DNA of 64,000 nucleotides from an uncultured Eubacterium sp. (GTDB lineage Bacteria; Bacillota; Clostridia; Peptostreptococcales; Anaerovoracaceae). This document shows positions 43,531 through 52,612 of this stretch, one piece after another. The stretch is from the NCBI GenBank assembly GCA_946555345.1, contig CAMNSS010000004.1:106612-170611 (forward strand). Reading direction: 5' to 3'. The position numbers were made by a program, and so were the translations under genes. Numbering within the stretch: position 1 is the first letter of the stretch; each line of letters starts with the position of its first letter. A model generated the notes under the pieces. The model searched no databases. It had not been told where the DNA came from and worked only from the letters and a program-made list of their open reading frames with translations.

Positions 43531-44282
43531 AGGCGCAAACGGGCAGAAACCCGTCTAATGGGAAAAACCTGGAAGCGTTGCGCTTTCAGGAAACGATCGT
43601 GGAAAAAATCGAATCAGGCGATTTGCTGCCGGGTGAAAAGCTCCCCGGCGAACGGAGTTTATCCGCTATGTACGGCATATCCAGAAGGACGGTGCGGCGC
43701 GTGCTTGGCGAGCTGTCCGCCCAAGGGTACGTTTACAAGCGGAAGGGCGCAGGGACATTTGTGCGGCAGAAGGCGGCCGATAAGATGGATCTCAGTTACC
43801 TGTCCGAACTGGGCAATGCCGGGATTTCTGCCATCATGAAGAGTTACGGCGTTAAGGTTTCCGGCAAGGTACTGACGAAAGGCGTTACCACTGCCCGGTT
43901 TTTTTGTTATAAGCTGGGGCTTGCGGCGGGAGGGCGCGTCTATGTGCTGCACCGCATCCGCTATGGGAATGATGAGCCGATCGCAGTGGAATATACCTAT
44001 CTTCCGGCAGATCTGTTTTCCGGGATCGAAGCGCTGGATTTCAGCAGGGTTTCGCTGTATGATTATATGGATTCAAAAGGGCATATGCCGAGAAAATTCC
44101 GCCAGAAGCTGCAAATCGTTGAGATCAATGAGCGGGAGCGGGCCTGCCTCGATTTGCCGAAAAAAGCGCCGGTGTATTACCTGGAATTTACAGGATATGA
44201 TGCACATGGAACGATCGTGGAGTACACGGAAAGCTATGCCCGTTGCGATAAGTTTGAATTTCGCTTTGATAACCAGGCATAG
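43527..44282 (+). CDS. GntR family regulator, HutC/UTRA type (second)
   Basis: The 251-residue protein has the HTH block KLPGERSLSAMYGISRRTVR and a UTRA domain (VYVLHRIRYGNDEPIAVEY, then CLDLPKKAPVYYLEFTGY). It overlaps the first regulator as ATGA, so they are made together in similar amounts, and may form mixed dimers or control separate operators. The repeated site AAATTGGTATAGC downstream, ahead of the deglycase gene, is a likely target of one of them. Confidence 0.9.
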   Translation: MKAQTGRNPSNGKNLEALRFQETIVEKIESGDLLPGEKLPGERSLSAMYGISRRTVRRVLGELSAQGYVYKRKGAGTFVRQKAADKMDLSYLSELGNAGISAIMKSYGVKVSGKVLTKGVTTARFFCYKLGLAAGGRVYVLHRIRYGNDEPIAVEYTYLPADLFSGIEALDFSRVSLYDYMDSKGHMPRKFRQKLQIVEINERERACLDLPKKAPVYYLEFTGYDAHGTIVEYTESYARCDKFEFRFDNQA

Positions 44283-44293
44283 AAATTAATTTC

Positions 44294-44372
44294 AAATTGG
44301 TATAGCAAGGAAAACTATTGAAATTTACAAGTTTATGCCGGATTGAAAACAAATAAATAAAATTGGTATAGC
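44294..44372 (+). repeat. Two identical AAATTGGTATAGC boxes, with a third partial one at 44428
   Basis: The 13-base sequence occurs at 44294-44306 and 44360-44372. AAATTGGTAT recurs at 44428-44437 over the -10 region of the deglycase promoter. They look like regulator binding half-sites. Confidence 0.6.
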
Positions 44373-44401
44373 GAACCATAAGAATTGGTTCGCCTTTTTT
44401 T
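44371..44401 (+). terminator. Terminator of the kinase/regulator operon
   Basis: GCGAACCA (44371-44378) pairs with TGGTTCGC (44386-44393), followed by CTTTTTTT. Confidence 0.85.
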
Positions 44402-44412
44402 GCTTAAAACGA

Positions 44413-44440
44413 TTGAAAAATAACAAAAAATTGGTATTCT
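44413..44440 (+). promoter_or_regulatory. Promoter of the deglycase/transporter operon with overlapping operator box
   Basis: TTGAAA (44413-44418) and TATTCT (44435-44440) are 16 bases apart; AAATTGGTAT overlaps the -10 box. Confidence 0.6.
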
Positions 44441-44481
44441 ATAGGGGAAAGAATCGTAACATTATGAGGAGGGACATGCCA

Positions 44482-45492
44482 ATGCGAAATTTTGATGAAA
44501 AGAAGTATATGGAAGAAGCCAAGCTTGCTTACAGCAAAAGGGCTGAGATCGAGAAAATGGCAGACACGCTTACCGAGAGAGGTTATGACAACATCGTCAT
44601 CATCGGAATCGGCGGTACGTGGGCGGAATGGCATCCGGTGGTACACGTGATGCGGCATTATACGGATCTTCCAATTTATCTGGAAAATGCAGCTGAGCTG
44701 TGCATTAAAAAGGATAAGCGGTTTTTGACGAAGGATTCATTGGTATTGACAGCTTCCGCATCGGGGAATACGAAGGAAATCCTTGCCGCTGTGAAAATGT
44801 GCAGGGAAAAGGGTATCGAAGTTGCGGGGTTCACCAAGGATCATGAAACGGCCCTGGCAAAGGAGCTGGATTATATCGTCGCCAATCCGTGCGGGGATTG
44901 CGAGCATTCCTATGTGATGTATTTCCTGATGGCGCTGCGCCTTCTTTACAAGAGGGGCGAATATCCTGATTATGAAGAATTTGCATCCCAGATCGAATGC
45001 ATCTTTGAAAACCTCGTCAGGATCAGGGAAGAATTTGAACCGAAGGCTGCTGAAATCGCCAGGAATTACGCAAAAGAGCCATATAACATTTTCGTCGGAT
45101 CGGGAACGCTGTGGGGAGAGACATACCTGTTTTCGATGTGCATATTAGAGGAAATGCAGTGGGTGAGGACGAAGTCCGTGACGTCGGCTGATTTCTTCCA
45201 CGGTACTTTGGAGCTGGTGGAAAAGGATGTGCCGGTGTTCTTGTTCAAAGGCGTGGACGAGTACAGGGAGCTTGACAACAGGGTGCAGCGTTTCTGTGAA
45301 AAGGTTACGGATAAGCTGGTTGTCGTTGATATCGCTGACTATGACCTCAAGGGAATCGATGAGAAGTTCAAGGTGATCTGTTCACCGATGATCCTCACTG
45401 CGCTGGTTACGGAACGGCTCGCCGCGCATTATGAGCTGAATACGGGACACAGCCTCGATTTCCGTCGGTACTACAGGCAATTTGAATACTGA
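44482..45492 (+). CDS. frlB: SIS-domain fructosamine-6-phosphate deglycase (FrlB-like)
   Basis: The 336-residue protein has two sugar isomerase (SIS) domains: IGIGGTWAEWHPVVH with SASGNTKEILAA in the first, and GSGTLWGETYLF with SADFFHGTLELVEKD in the second. This arrangement matches FrlB and related deglycases that split fructosyl-amine 6-phosphate into glucose 6-phosphate and the free amine. GAGGAGGG is eight bases before the ATG at 44482, so the ATGs at 44476 and upstream are disfavoured. It leads an operon with a complete ABC transporter. Confidence 0.78.
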   Translation: MRNFDEKKYMEEAKLAYSKRAEIEKMADTLTERGYDNIVIIGIGGTWAEWHPVVHVMRHYTDLPIYLENAAELCIKKDKRFLTKDSLVLTASASGNTKEILAAVKMCREKGIEVAGFTKDHETALAKELDYIVANPCGDCEHSYVMYFLMALRLLYKRGEYPDYEEFASQIECIFENLVRIREEFEPKAAEIARNYAKEPYNIFVGSGTLWGETYLFSMCILEEMQWVRTKSVTSADFFHGTLELVEKDVPVFLFKGVDEYRELDNRVQRFCEKVTDKLVVVDIADYDLKGIDEKFKVICSPMILTALVTERLAAHYELNTGHSLDFRRYYRQFEY

Positions 45493-45519
45493 TGCCAATC
45501 ACAAGCAGGAGGTTTTATC

Positions 45520-46584
45520 ATGTCTGATCCTATTGTAACATTAAAAAACGTGAACAAATTTTTCGGTGATAACCACGTAATCAAGGATCTGAACCTGGAA
45601 ATCGAAGAAGGCGAATTCCTGACGCTGCTCGGTCCGTCCGGCTGCGGGAAAACCACGATTTTAAGGATGATTGCGGGTTTTGAAGATGCGACCAGCGGCA
45701 TCATAGAGGTGCAGGGCGAACGCGTGGAAGAGAAGGAAGCCTTTGAACGTGACGTCAATACGGTTTTCCAAAGCTATGCGCTTTTTCCGCACATGACGGT
45801 TTACGACAACATCGCTTATGGCCTTACGGTAAAAAAAGTGCCGAAGGATGAGATCAAAAAACGTGTCAAGGAAATGCTGGAATTGGTGCAGTTAATGGGG
45901 TTTGAAGGAAGAAAGCCCGACATGATGTCCGGCGGGCAGAAACAGCGGGTAGCCATTGCCAGGGCGCTGATCAACAACCCGAAGGTACTTCTTTTGGATG
46001 AACCGCTGGGTGCATTGGATTTGCAGCTCCGTAAACAGATGCAGATCGAACTCAAGCGTTTGCAGAAGCTGCTCAACATCACCTTCGTATACGTTACGCA
46101 TGACCAAGAAGAGGCGATGACGATGAGCGATCGTATTGCGGTCATGAACGCAGGCGTGATCGAGCATCTCGCCACGCCATCGGAAATATACAATAAGCCA
46201 AGGACCAGGTTCGTCGCCAATTTTATCGGGGAATCGGATCTGTTTACGGGCAAGATTACGGCGATCGAAGGGGGCGTCGCTTCCGTGGAAACGGAGCTGG
46301 GGATCTGCAAGATGAATGCGGAAGATTTCCAAGTGGGCGAAACGGCGCATCTCTGCATCCGTCCGGAGGTAATGCAGTATAGCAAAGAGCCGGTAGAAGG
46401 ATTTTCGATCAGCGGGCAGGTCAAGAACATGATCTTCGTCGGCGCGCAGTACCGCACCCTCGTGAGCATGGAGAATGGGTACGATGTGAAAATCAACCGC
46501 GTGAAAGCGGATGCTTCCTATCAAGAAGGCGATGCCCTGTATCTCCATTGGGATCTGGAAGACGTTACCGGAATCCGGGCGTAG
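45520..46584 (+). CDS. potA: ABC transporter ATP-binding protein, spermidine/putrescine type (PotA-like)
   Basis: The 354-residue ATPase has Walker A GPSGCGKTT, signature MSGGQKQRVAIARAL, Walker B VLLLDEPLGALD and a C-terminal TOBE domain (ITAIEGGVASVETE). This is the architecture of PotA/FbpC-type ATPases. AGGAGG precedes the ATG, 27 bases after the deglycase gene. The substrate named by the family is spermidine/putrescine, but its place behind a fructosamine deglycase suggests a glycated amine. Confidence 0.9.
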   Translation: MSDPIVTLKNVNKFFGDNHVIKDLNLEIEEGEFLTLLGPSGCGKTTILRMIAGFEDATSGIIEVQGERVEEKEAFERDVNTVFQSYALFPHMTVYDNIAYGLTVKKVPKDEIKKRVKEMLELVQLMGFEGRKPDMMSGGQKQRVAIARALINNPKVLLLDEPLGALDLQLRKQMQIELKRLQKLLNITFVYVTHDQEEAMTMSDRIAVMNAGVIEHLATPSEIYNKPRTRFVANFIGESDLFTGKITAIEGGVASVETELGICKMNAEDFQVGETAHLCIRPEVMQYSKEPVEGFSISGQVKNMIFVGAQYRTLVSMENGYDVKINRVKADASYQEGDALYLHWDLEDVTGIRA

Positions 46585-46595
46585 GAGGTAATGAT

Positions 46596-47495
46596 ATGAG
46601 TAATGGTTCAAAAAATGCGCTTGCCATGGGCGGAAGAAGAAGCGGGATTCGCGGCAAGCTGCCCGCATTTACGACGGCAGGTCCTGTGTCGATCTGGATG
46701 ATTATTTTCGTCATGCTGCCGCTGATCTACATATTGGTCATCAGTTTCATGACCAGGAATGTATACGGCGGGATTGAATATACGTTTACCCTGGATAATT
46801 ATAAGGAAATGCTGCAGCCCCTGTACATCAAGGTAATCTGGAAGTCGCTCAAGCTGGCGTTCATGACGACGGTGTTCTGTCTTTTGGTTGGCTATCCGCT
46901 GGCTTACTGGATCGCCAGCAAGCCGTCGAAGACAGCGGCTAAACTCTTGATGCTGGTTATGATTCCTTATTGGACCAGCTCGCTGGTAAGGCTCTACAGC
47001 CTGAACCTGATGGCGATGCCAAACGGTTTTCTCAATGTTTTCCTGATGAAGCTGCATATCATATCGGAGCCGCTGGATATTCTCTATAGCGATACGATGG
47101 TCGTTTTGGGGCTTTTGACGGCGATGCTGCCGTTTTCGGTGCTGCCGCTTTATTCCTCGATCGAAAAGCTGGATAAATCGCTATTGGAGGCATCAAAGGA
47201 CTTGGGCGCCAATTCGGTAACAACCTTCCGTAAGGTGACGATCCCGCAGACGATGCCGGGAATCGTCGGCTGCGTGCTTTTGGTATTCATCCCGTCCCTC
47301 GGCATGTACTATGTCCCGGAGATGCTCGGCGGCGGCAAGGTGATGCTGGTGGGCACGCTGGTGAAGAACCAGTTCCTGGTAACGAAAAACTGGCCGTTCG
47401 GCGCTTCCCTGGCGATCCTTTTGATTATGATAACGCTGGCGATGATGTGGATTTACACGAGGGTCGGCAAGCTGGATGATCTGGAGGTGTGCTAG
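46596..47495 (+). CDS. potB: ABC transporter permease, PotB-like
   Basis: The 299-residue permease has six hydrophobic helices and the EAA loop LLEASKDLGANSVTTFRKVTIP. It starts at the ATG at 46596 behind GGAGG, twelve bases after the ATPase gene; the longer open frame overlaps that gene and is not needed. With PotC it forms the channel of the importer. Confidence 0.9.
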   Translation: MSNGSKNALAMGGRRSGIRGKLPAFTTAGPVSIWMIIFVMLPLIYILVISFMTRNVYGGIEYTFTLDNYKEMLQPLYIKVIWKSLKLAFMTTVFCLLVGYPLAYWIASKPSKTAAKLLMLVMIPYWTSSLVRLYSLNLMAMPNGFLNVFLMKLHIISEPLDILYSDTMVVLGLLTAMLPFSVLPLYSSIEKLDKSLLEASKDLGANSVTTFRKVTIPQTMPGIVGCVLLVFIPSLGMYYVPEMLGGGKVMLVGTLVKNQFLVTKNWPFGASLAILLIMITLAMMWIYTRVGKLDDLEVC

Positions 47496-47496
47496 A

Positions 47497-48342
47497 ATGG
47501 AAGAGAAAAAAGGCCTTAGCAAGAGATTGAGGAGAAAACGCCTGGGAAGGCGTCTGGGCAACTGCTATGCGTTTCTGGTATTCGTGTTCATCTACATTCC
47601 GATTATCGTGATGATCGTATTTTCGTTCAACGACCAGAGAAACAATTACTATTGGAATGGATTTACCCTGAAATGGTATGAGGTGCTTTTTACCGAGTCG
47701 GATCTGTTGGGCTTCCTCGTCAATTCCCTGATCGTAGCGATTACGGCGACTGTGATATCCATCATAATCGGCGTGCTGGGGGCGATGGGGCTGATGCGCT
47801 TCGAGTTTAAGCTCAAACAGGCCATCAACAGTGCGCTTTACATACCGATCGTAATCCCGGAGGTCGTTCTGGGTATTTCCCTGCTGATGCTTTACGATCT
47901 GGCGAATTTTCCATTGGGGCTGATGTCGATGATTTTGGCGCACGCCACATTCTGTATCCCGTTTGTGGTGATTATCATGCGCGGCAGGATGTCGGGCATG
48001 GATCTGTCCGTGGAGGAAGCCTCGCAGGATTTGGGCGCAAACCGGGTCACGACTTTTTTCAGGATTACGCTGCCGATGCTGGTGCCTGGAATCCTTTCCA
48101 GCGCATTCATGTCGTTCACCTTATCCATAGACGACGTCATCATCAGCAATTTCGTTTCCGGACCGTATTCGACGACGCTGCCGGTGAAGATCCTGTCCAT
48201 GGTCAAGGTCGGCTTAAAGCCGGAGGTCAATGCGCTGACCTCCCTCATGGTATTGGTTCTGCTCCTTGGAATCATCTTAAACAACGTTGTTCAGGCCGTC
48301 TTGAAAAAGAGGGCTTCAACAAATATAAAGACGTATTTCTAA
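47497..48342 (+). CDS. potC: ABC transporter permease, PotC-like
   Basis: The 281-residue permease shows six helices and the EAA loop VEEASQDLGANRVTTFFRITLP. Start at 47497 (MEEKKGLSKRLRRK) with GGAGGTG upstream, one base after the potB-like stop. It is the second half of the channel. Confidence 0.9.
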   Translation: MEEKKGLSKRLRRKRLGRRLGNCYAFLVFVFIYIPIIVMIVFSFNDQRNNYYWNGFTLKWYEVLFTESDLLGFLVNSLIVAITATVISIIIGVLGAMGLMRFEFKLKQAINSALYIPIVIPEVVLGISLLMLYDLANFPLGLMSMILAHATFCIPFVVIIMRGRMSGMDLSVEEASQDLGANRVTTFFRITLPMLVPGILSSAFMSFTLSIDDVIISNFVSGPYSTTLPVKILSMVKVGLKPEVNALTSLMVLVLLLGIILNNVVQAVLKKRASTNIKTYF

Positions 48343-48364
48343 ATCGATAATGGAGGAAGAAAAG

Positions 48365-49450
48365 ATGAAACTGTTAAAGAAATTCATTTCCGTTGCCGTA
48401 ATCGGCATCATGGTTTTCTCCCTGGCTGCCTGTGGCGGCGGAGAAGACAACGCAGCAGAAGAACTCAACATCTATATGTGGTCGGACTATATGTCTCCTG
48501 ACCTGGTAGACAAGTTCACGGAAGAAACCGGGATCAAGGTAAACTTCTCCTATATGAGCACTTCGGAGGAAGCAGCCGCTAAGATCACCGGGGGCGGCGG
48601 GGACGAGTACGATCTGGTAATGCCGTGCGATGCTGATATGACGGCTCTCATCGAAGGCGGCTATCTGGAAGAAATCAACCTGGAAAATGTGCCGAACCTT
48701 GAAAATTTAGGGGACATCTACAAGTACAGGGAGTTTGACCCTGACAACAAATATGCGATCCCTTATCTGATGAACTACGTATACGTTGTATATAACCCTG
48801 AAACGTGCCCGGTTACGATCGATGAATATGCAGACCTGCTCGATCCGGCTTTGAAGGGGCAGATCGCATCCGTTACAGGCCCGAGAAACCTGTTCCCGAT
48901 CGCCCTGACTTCCTTGGGATATGATCCGAACAGCACGAACGATAATGAGATCGCCGAAGCGTATGAATGGCTGCAAAAATATGTGCCAAACGTTGCGGGA
49001 TTTGACTCTGACAGCGCAGAGACCATGCTGATCAACGGCGCTGCAAGCGTTGGCTTCCTCTTCGATGGCCAGGCTTCCAAGGCGTTCAGCGAAATGGGAG
49101 AAGATGCGCTGGTTGTGGCAGAGCTGAAGGATGCCGTGCAGCTGGGCGTAGACGAGCTGGTTATTCCGAAGGGTGCAAAGAACAAGGAAAATGCAGAAAA
49201 GTTCTTGAACTTCATGCTGGATGCGGACAATATGGCGATGAATTTGCAGAATATGATGGAAACAGATGGCCAGGCTTATGCATGCCCGAACGATGCAGCG
49301 GTAGCGCTCATGGGGGACGATTACCAGAACGCTCCTGCGCTGGCAATTCCTGAATCGGTAAAATCCAACTACTTCTTGCAGATGGATACTGGGGAAGCTG
49401 CAAAAACGTACGATAAGTATTGGACGATGCTGATGTCGGAAGAACAGTAG
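48365..49450 (+). CDS. potD: Polyamine-type substrate-binding lipoprotein, PotD-like
   Basis: The 361-residue protein has a lipoprotein signal with the lipobox LAAC (Cys23) and the PotD/PotF fold: NIYMWSDYMSPDLVDKF, DLVMPCDADMTALI, and AYEWLQKYVPNVAGFD. It would be anchored outside the membrane and set the specificity of the importer. Family members bind putrescine, spermidine, or other amines and even thiamine-like compounds; the bound ligand here is unknown. GGAGGAAG precedes the ATG at 48365. Confidence 0.9.
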   Translation: MKLLKKFISVAVIGIMVFSLAACGGGEDNAAEELNIYMWSDYMSPDLVDKFTEETGIKVNFSYMSTSEEAAAKITGGGGDEYDLVMPCDADMTALIEGGYLEEINLENVPNLENLGDIYKYREFDPDNKYAIPYLMNYVYVVYNPETCPVTIDEYADLLDPALKGQIASVTGPRNLFPIALTSLGYDPNSTNDNEIAEAYEWLQKYVPNVAGFDSDSAETMLINGAASVGFLFDGQASKAFSEMGEDALVVAELKDAVQLGVDELVIPKGAKNKENAEKFLNFMLDADNMAMNLQNMMETDGQAYACPNDAAVALMGDDYQNAPALAIPESVKSNYFLQMDTGEAAKTYDKYWTMLMSEEQ

Positions 49451-49520
49451 CGAAAACGCGCAAGCTGTTGGGACGCACAGTTTACTAGGTTACTTACACA
49501 GCTTACTATGAGTGAAAAGG

Positions 49521-49550
49521 GAAAAATGAATCCGCAAGGGTTCATTTTTC
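49521..49550 (+). terminator. Terminator of the deglycase/transporter operon
   Basis: GAAAAATGAATCC (49521-49533) pairs with GGGTTCATTTTTC (49538-49550) around a GCAA tetraloop. Confidence 0.8.
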
Positions 49551-49740
49551 TCTATGTGGCGGGGAGAACGGGGCTAAGCTTTCCTGCGGCAGTTTTCCCC
49601 GCAAATAAACGATTCTGGGCGGAAACGGGCGGATTTTCCTTATTTTTCCGCCGAAAGAGAGAAATTCAGGCAATTTGCTTGCTTTTGTGCGAATTAAGTG
49701 ATATTATCATCCACATGCAGTATTTATGGAGACGCAATAT

Positions 49741-50391
49741 ATGGAGATCGAATTAAAGTATAGGATACCTGCCCCTGAAATAGCTGATGAAATATGGAAG
49801 GACAAGCTGTTTTTCCATATGGAAGAGGACGAATCCAGGGAGGAGATCTGCTTGAATGCCAAGTATTATGACACGCAGGATGGCGATCTGGCGAAAAATG
49901 AAATTGCTTACCGGGTGCGAAAAGAAGGCTGCCGTTTTGCAGCGGCTTTAAAATGGAAAGGACATAGCGAAGGGGCGCTTCATATGCGGGAGGAAATAAA
50001 TGTTCCCGTGGCGGACGATAAACCGCTTCCCGAGGTTTTCCGGGAGAGCGGGATCGGCGGAAAGCTTCTGGAGCTGATCGGCGGAAAGCCCCTCTACTGT
50101 ATGCTGGAAACGAAGGTGCATAGGAAGCAGTTCCGCATCGATACCGGGAGCGGTATCTTTGAATTGTCGCTTGACCAGGGATGGATCATCACGCCTTACG
50201 GGGAGGATGTGATATCGGAAGTGGAGCTGGAGCTTTTTTCGGGCGAAACCGAAGAACTGGAGAAGCTGGGGCAAGCGCTCCGTGAGAAATACGGCTTGGA
50301 AAAAGAGGAGCGGAGCAAATATGCCAGGGGCATGGAAATCATCGCACGCAGCGGGAAACGGACGGATGCCTGCGGCGAATCATCCGTTTGA
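49741..50391 (+). CDS. CYTH domain-containing protein
   Basis: The 216-residue protein starts MEIELKYRI, the E-x-E-x-K signature of the CYTH triphosphate tunnel fold, and has the alternating basic strands expected (AYRVRKEG, AALKWKGHSEG). Such proteins hydrolyse inorganic triphosphate or thiamine triphosphate, or bind them. GGAG nine bases before the ATG at 49741 favours that start over the ATG at 49726. Confidence 0.85.
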   Translation: MEIELKYRIPAPEIADEIWKDKLFFHMEEDESREEICLNAKYYDTQDGDLAKNEIAYRVRKEGCRFAAALKWKGHSEGALHMREEINVPVADDKPLPEVFRESGIGGKLLELIGGKPLYCMLETKVHRKQFRIDTGSGIFELSLDQGWIITPYGEDVISEVELELFSGETEELEKLGQALREKYGLEKEERSKYARGMEIIARSGKRTDACGESSV

Positions 50392-50467
50392 TGCCATTGA
50401 TGGGATGCGGGCAAACGAACCGCACATCAAGCGCTTTGCGGAGCGCCGCCCCGGTGCGGGCGGCATA

Positions 50468-50508
50468 TGTGCAAAGGAATCTTCGATTTCGTCTTGCACA
50501 CTTTTTTT
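50468..50508 (+). terminator. Terminator after the CYTH gene
   Basis: TGTGCAA (50468-50474) pairs with TTGCACA (50494-50500), followed by CTTTTTTT, between converging genes. Confidence 0.7.
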
Positions 50509-51097
50509 ATCCTTTTTTCCTTGATTTTTTTGTGATCAGCAGGATTTCCGGCGGAAAGCCCGGCTGGTTGCTCATGCTGATATGAGCCGTGTGATAGAGG
50601 CGGGGATCTAGATTTTTGGCGAACAGGAGGAGTTCTTCTTTTTCTTCATAGCCCGCTGGGTGGCCGCTGTACATGGTGATGCAGGTCAGGCCGTCATCTT
50701 TTAACAGGTTCATTGCGCTGGCGGCTGCGGATATGGTGGAGGATGCGGCTGTCGTGAGATTCTTATCCCCGCCGGGCAAGTATCCCAGGTTGAATACGAT
50801 TGCATCGGCTTTTCCCGTTATGTATGAAGCCATGCGTTCATGGGAATCGCAGATCAGGCGTATCGTGCCGTCATCCAGCTTTTTCCCGAAGCCTTCGCAG
50901 ATGAGGCGGCTTTTGGTGGCGGATATCGCTTTCGGCTGGATATCGAAAGCATACAGCTTAGACGGCAAGGCCTTGGCAAGCCGCAAGGTATCATGTCCAT
51001 TGCCGCATGTGGCGTCGATGAGGACAGCGCCGGGCGGGATGTACCAAGAGGCGATGTACATGGCAAACTCCGTAGTGGTTTGGATGAGGTTTGGCAT
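50507..51097 (-). CDS. mnmM: tRNA 5-(aminomethyl)-2-thiouridine methyltransferase MnmM (YtqB)
   Basis: The 196-residue methyltransferase has DATCGNGHDTLRLA (SAM loop), AFDIQPKAI, and FNLGYLPGGDK, a block typical of the YtqB/MnmM family, which completes mnm5s2U34 in tRNAs of Gram-positives. AAAGGAA on the minus strand precedes the ATG at 51097; the open frame continues to 51259 but the extra 54 residues do not belong to the family and overlap the trigger-factor promoter. Confidence 0.88.
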   Translation of the reverse strand: MPNLIQTTTEFAMYIASWYIPPGAVLIDATCGNGHDTLRLAKALPSKLYAFDIQPKAISATKSRLICEGFGKKLDDGTIRLICDSHERMASYITGKADAIVFNLGYLPGGDKNLTTAASSTISAAASAMNLLKDDGLTCITMYSGHPAGYEEKEELLLFAKNLDPRLYHTAHISMSNQPGFPPEILLITKKSRKKG

Positions 51098-51221
51098 TTT
51101 CTGTTCCTTTCTTACATGGAGGTTCGTATCAAACGATCTGTTCTTTTTTCCAATTATGGTGACTTGTGCGAATTTTGTCAATAAATTCTCCCGTATATGG
51201 CAGGTTGTTTTTTCTTTAGCC

Positions 51222-51250
51222 TTTACTTTTTCGTACAAAAAAGGTATAAT
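51222..51250 (+). promoter_or_regulatory. Promoter of tig
   Basis: TTTACT (51222-51227) and TATAAT (51245-51250) are 17 bases apart. Confidence 0.8.
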
Positions 51251-51291
51251 AATATGCACTATGTGTTTATAATCGAGGAGGATATATATTC

Positions 51292-52575
51292 ATGAAATCA
51301 ACATTAATTTCAAAGGAAAACAATGAAGCAAAATTTACCATGGAGTTTTCGGCAGAGGAATTTGAAAACGCCATCATAGATGTCTATAAGGCGCAGAAGG
51401 GAAAATTTCTCATCGATGGATTCCGTAAGGGGAAAGCGCCGAGGAGCATTATCGAGAAAAAATACGGAGACGGAATTTTCTGGGACGATGCGATAAACAA
51501 CTTGGTTTCACGCAATTATGTCCTTGCCTTGGACGAACTGGATCTGGATGTGATCGACAGCCCAAGGAGCGAGTTCAGCCAGATTAAAAAAGGCGAAGGC
51601 TTTACGGTGACGATTTCCGTCGCATGCTACCCTGAGATCGAAGTGAAGGATTACGAAGGCGTTGAAATTGAAACGGTAACGCCGGAGGTAACGGATGAAA
51701 CGGTTGAAAAAGAGCTGGAAGCAAGAGCCAAGAGGAATGCGAGGATGGTAACGGTTGACCGTCCTGCGAAGGAAGGCGATACGGTATTGATCGATTATGA
51801 GGGCTGGTCGGACGGCGAGAAGTTTGACGGCGGCACTGCACAGCGCCAGCCTTTGAAGCTGGGTTCCGGCACGTTTATTCCAGGCTTTGAAGAACAACTG
51901 GTCGGGGCAAGCACAGGCGACGAGAAGGACGTTACCGTCACGTTCCCGGAAGAATACCACTCGGAGGCGCTGGCAGGAAAAGAAGCCGTATTCAAGTGTA
52001 CCGTACACGAGATAAAGGAAGAAGAGCTGCCTGAAATCAATGATGATTTCGTGAAGGATATCAGCGAGTTTGACACATTGGACGAGTTGAAAGCTGACAT
52101 CAGGGAAAACCTGTTGAAAGCTGCGGAGGCGAGCGCTGAAAACCAGATGAAAAACAGCGTGATCGAAAAGGTTTATGAGGCGAACGAGATCGATGTTCCC
52201 GATGTAATGGTCGAAAGCGAGATCGATAATATGATGTCTGAATTTGACCAGCAGTTGCGGGCGCAGGGCATGGATATCCAGTCCTATTTTAAATACCTCG
52301 GTAAAGAGCCTGCCGAATTTAGGGATGAGTTAAAGGAAGACGCTTATAAGAGGACGAAGACGAGGATGATCGTGACAGCGGTCGCAGACCAGGAAAAGTT
52401 TGAAGCGTCGGATGAAGACGTCGATGCCCAGATTGCAAGCATGGCGAAGCAGTATGGCCTGGAAGCCGATAAGGTAAAGGAAATGATGGGTGCGCAAGGC
52501 CTTGAGATGATCAAGGGTGACGTCAAGGTAAAGAAGGCTGTGGAGTTCATGTATGATCACGCAGTAAAAAAATAA
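51292..52575 (+). CDS. tig: Trigger factor
   Basis: The 427-residue ribosome-associated chaperone has the N-terminal ribosome-binding loop (GFRKGKAPRSIIEKKYG), the FKBP-type peptidyl-prolyl isomerase domain (GDTVLIDYEGWSDGEKFDGG, about 160-245) and the helical C-terminal arms. It heads the series tig-clpP-clpX-lon. AGGAGG precedes the ATG. Confidence 0.97.
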   Translation: MKSTLISKENNEAKFTMEFSAEEFENAIIDVYKAQKGKFLIDGFRKGKAPRSIIEKKYGDGIFWDDAINNLVSRNYVLALDELDLDVIDSPRSEFSQIKKGEGFTVTISVACYPEIEVKDYEGVEIETVTPEVTDETVEKELEARAKRNARMVTVDRPAKEGDTVLIDYEGWSDGEKFDGGTAQRQPLKLGSGTFIPGFEEQLVGASTGDEKDVTVTFPEEYHSEALAGKEAVFKCTVHEIKEEELPEINDDFVKDISEFDTLDELKADIRENLLKAAEASAENQMKNSVIEKVYEANEIDVPDVMVESEIDNMMSEFDQQLRAQGMDIQSYFKYLGKEPAEFRDELKEDAYKRTKTRMIVTAVADQEKFEASDEDVDAQIASMAKQYGLEADKVKEMMGAQGLEMIKGDVKVKKAVEFMYDHAVKK

Positions 52576-52612
52576 AGCATTGACATAAGCGAATCAAAAG
52601 GAGGTCCGGATT

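Noticed and set aside
49508..49756. 82-residue ORF after the PotD-like gene
   Set aside because: It lies across the terminator and has biased composition with no domain signal.
50507..51259. Longer mnmM starting at 51259
   Set aside because: The additional 54 residues do not match the family and overlap the tig promoter; the ATG at 51097 has a ribosome binding site.
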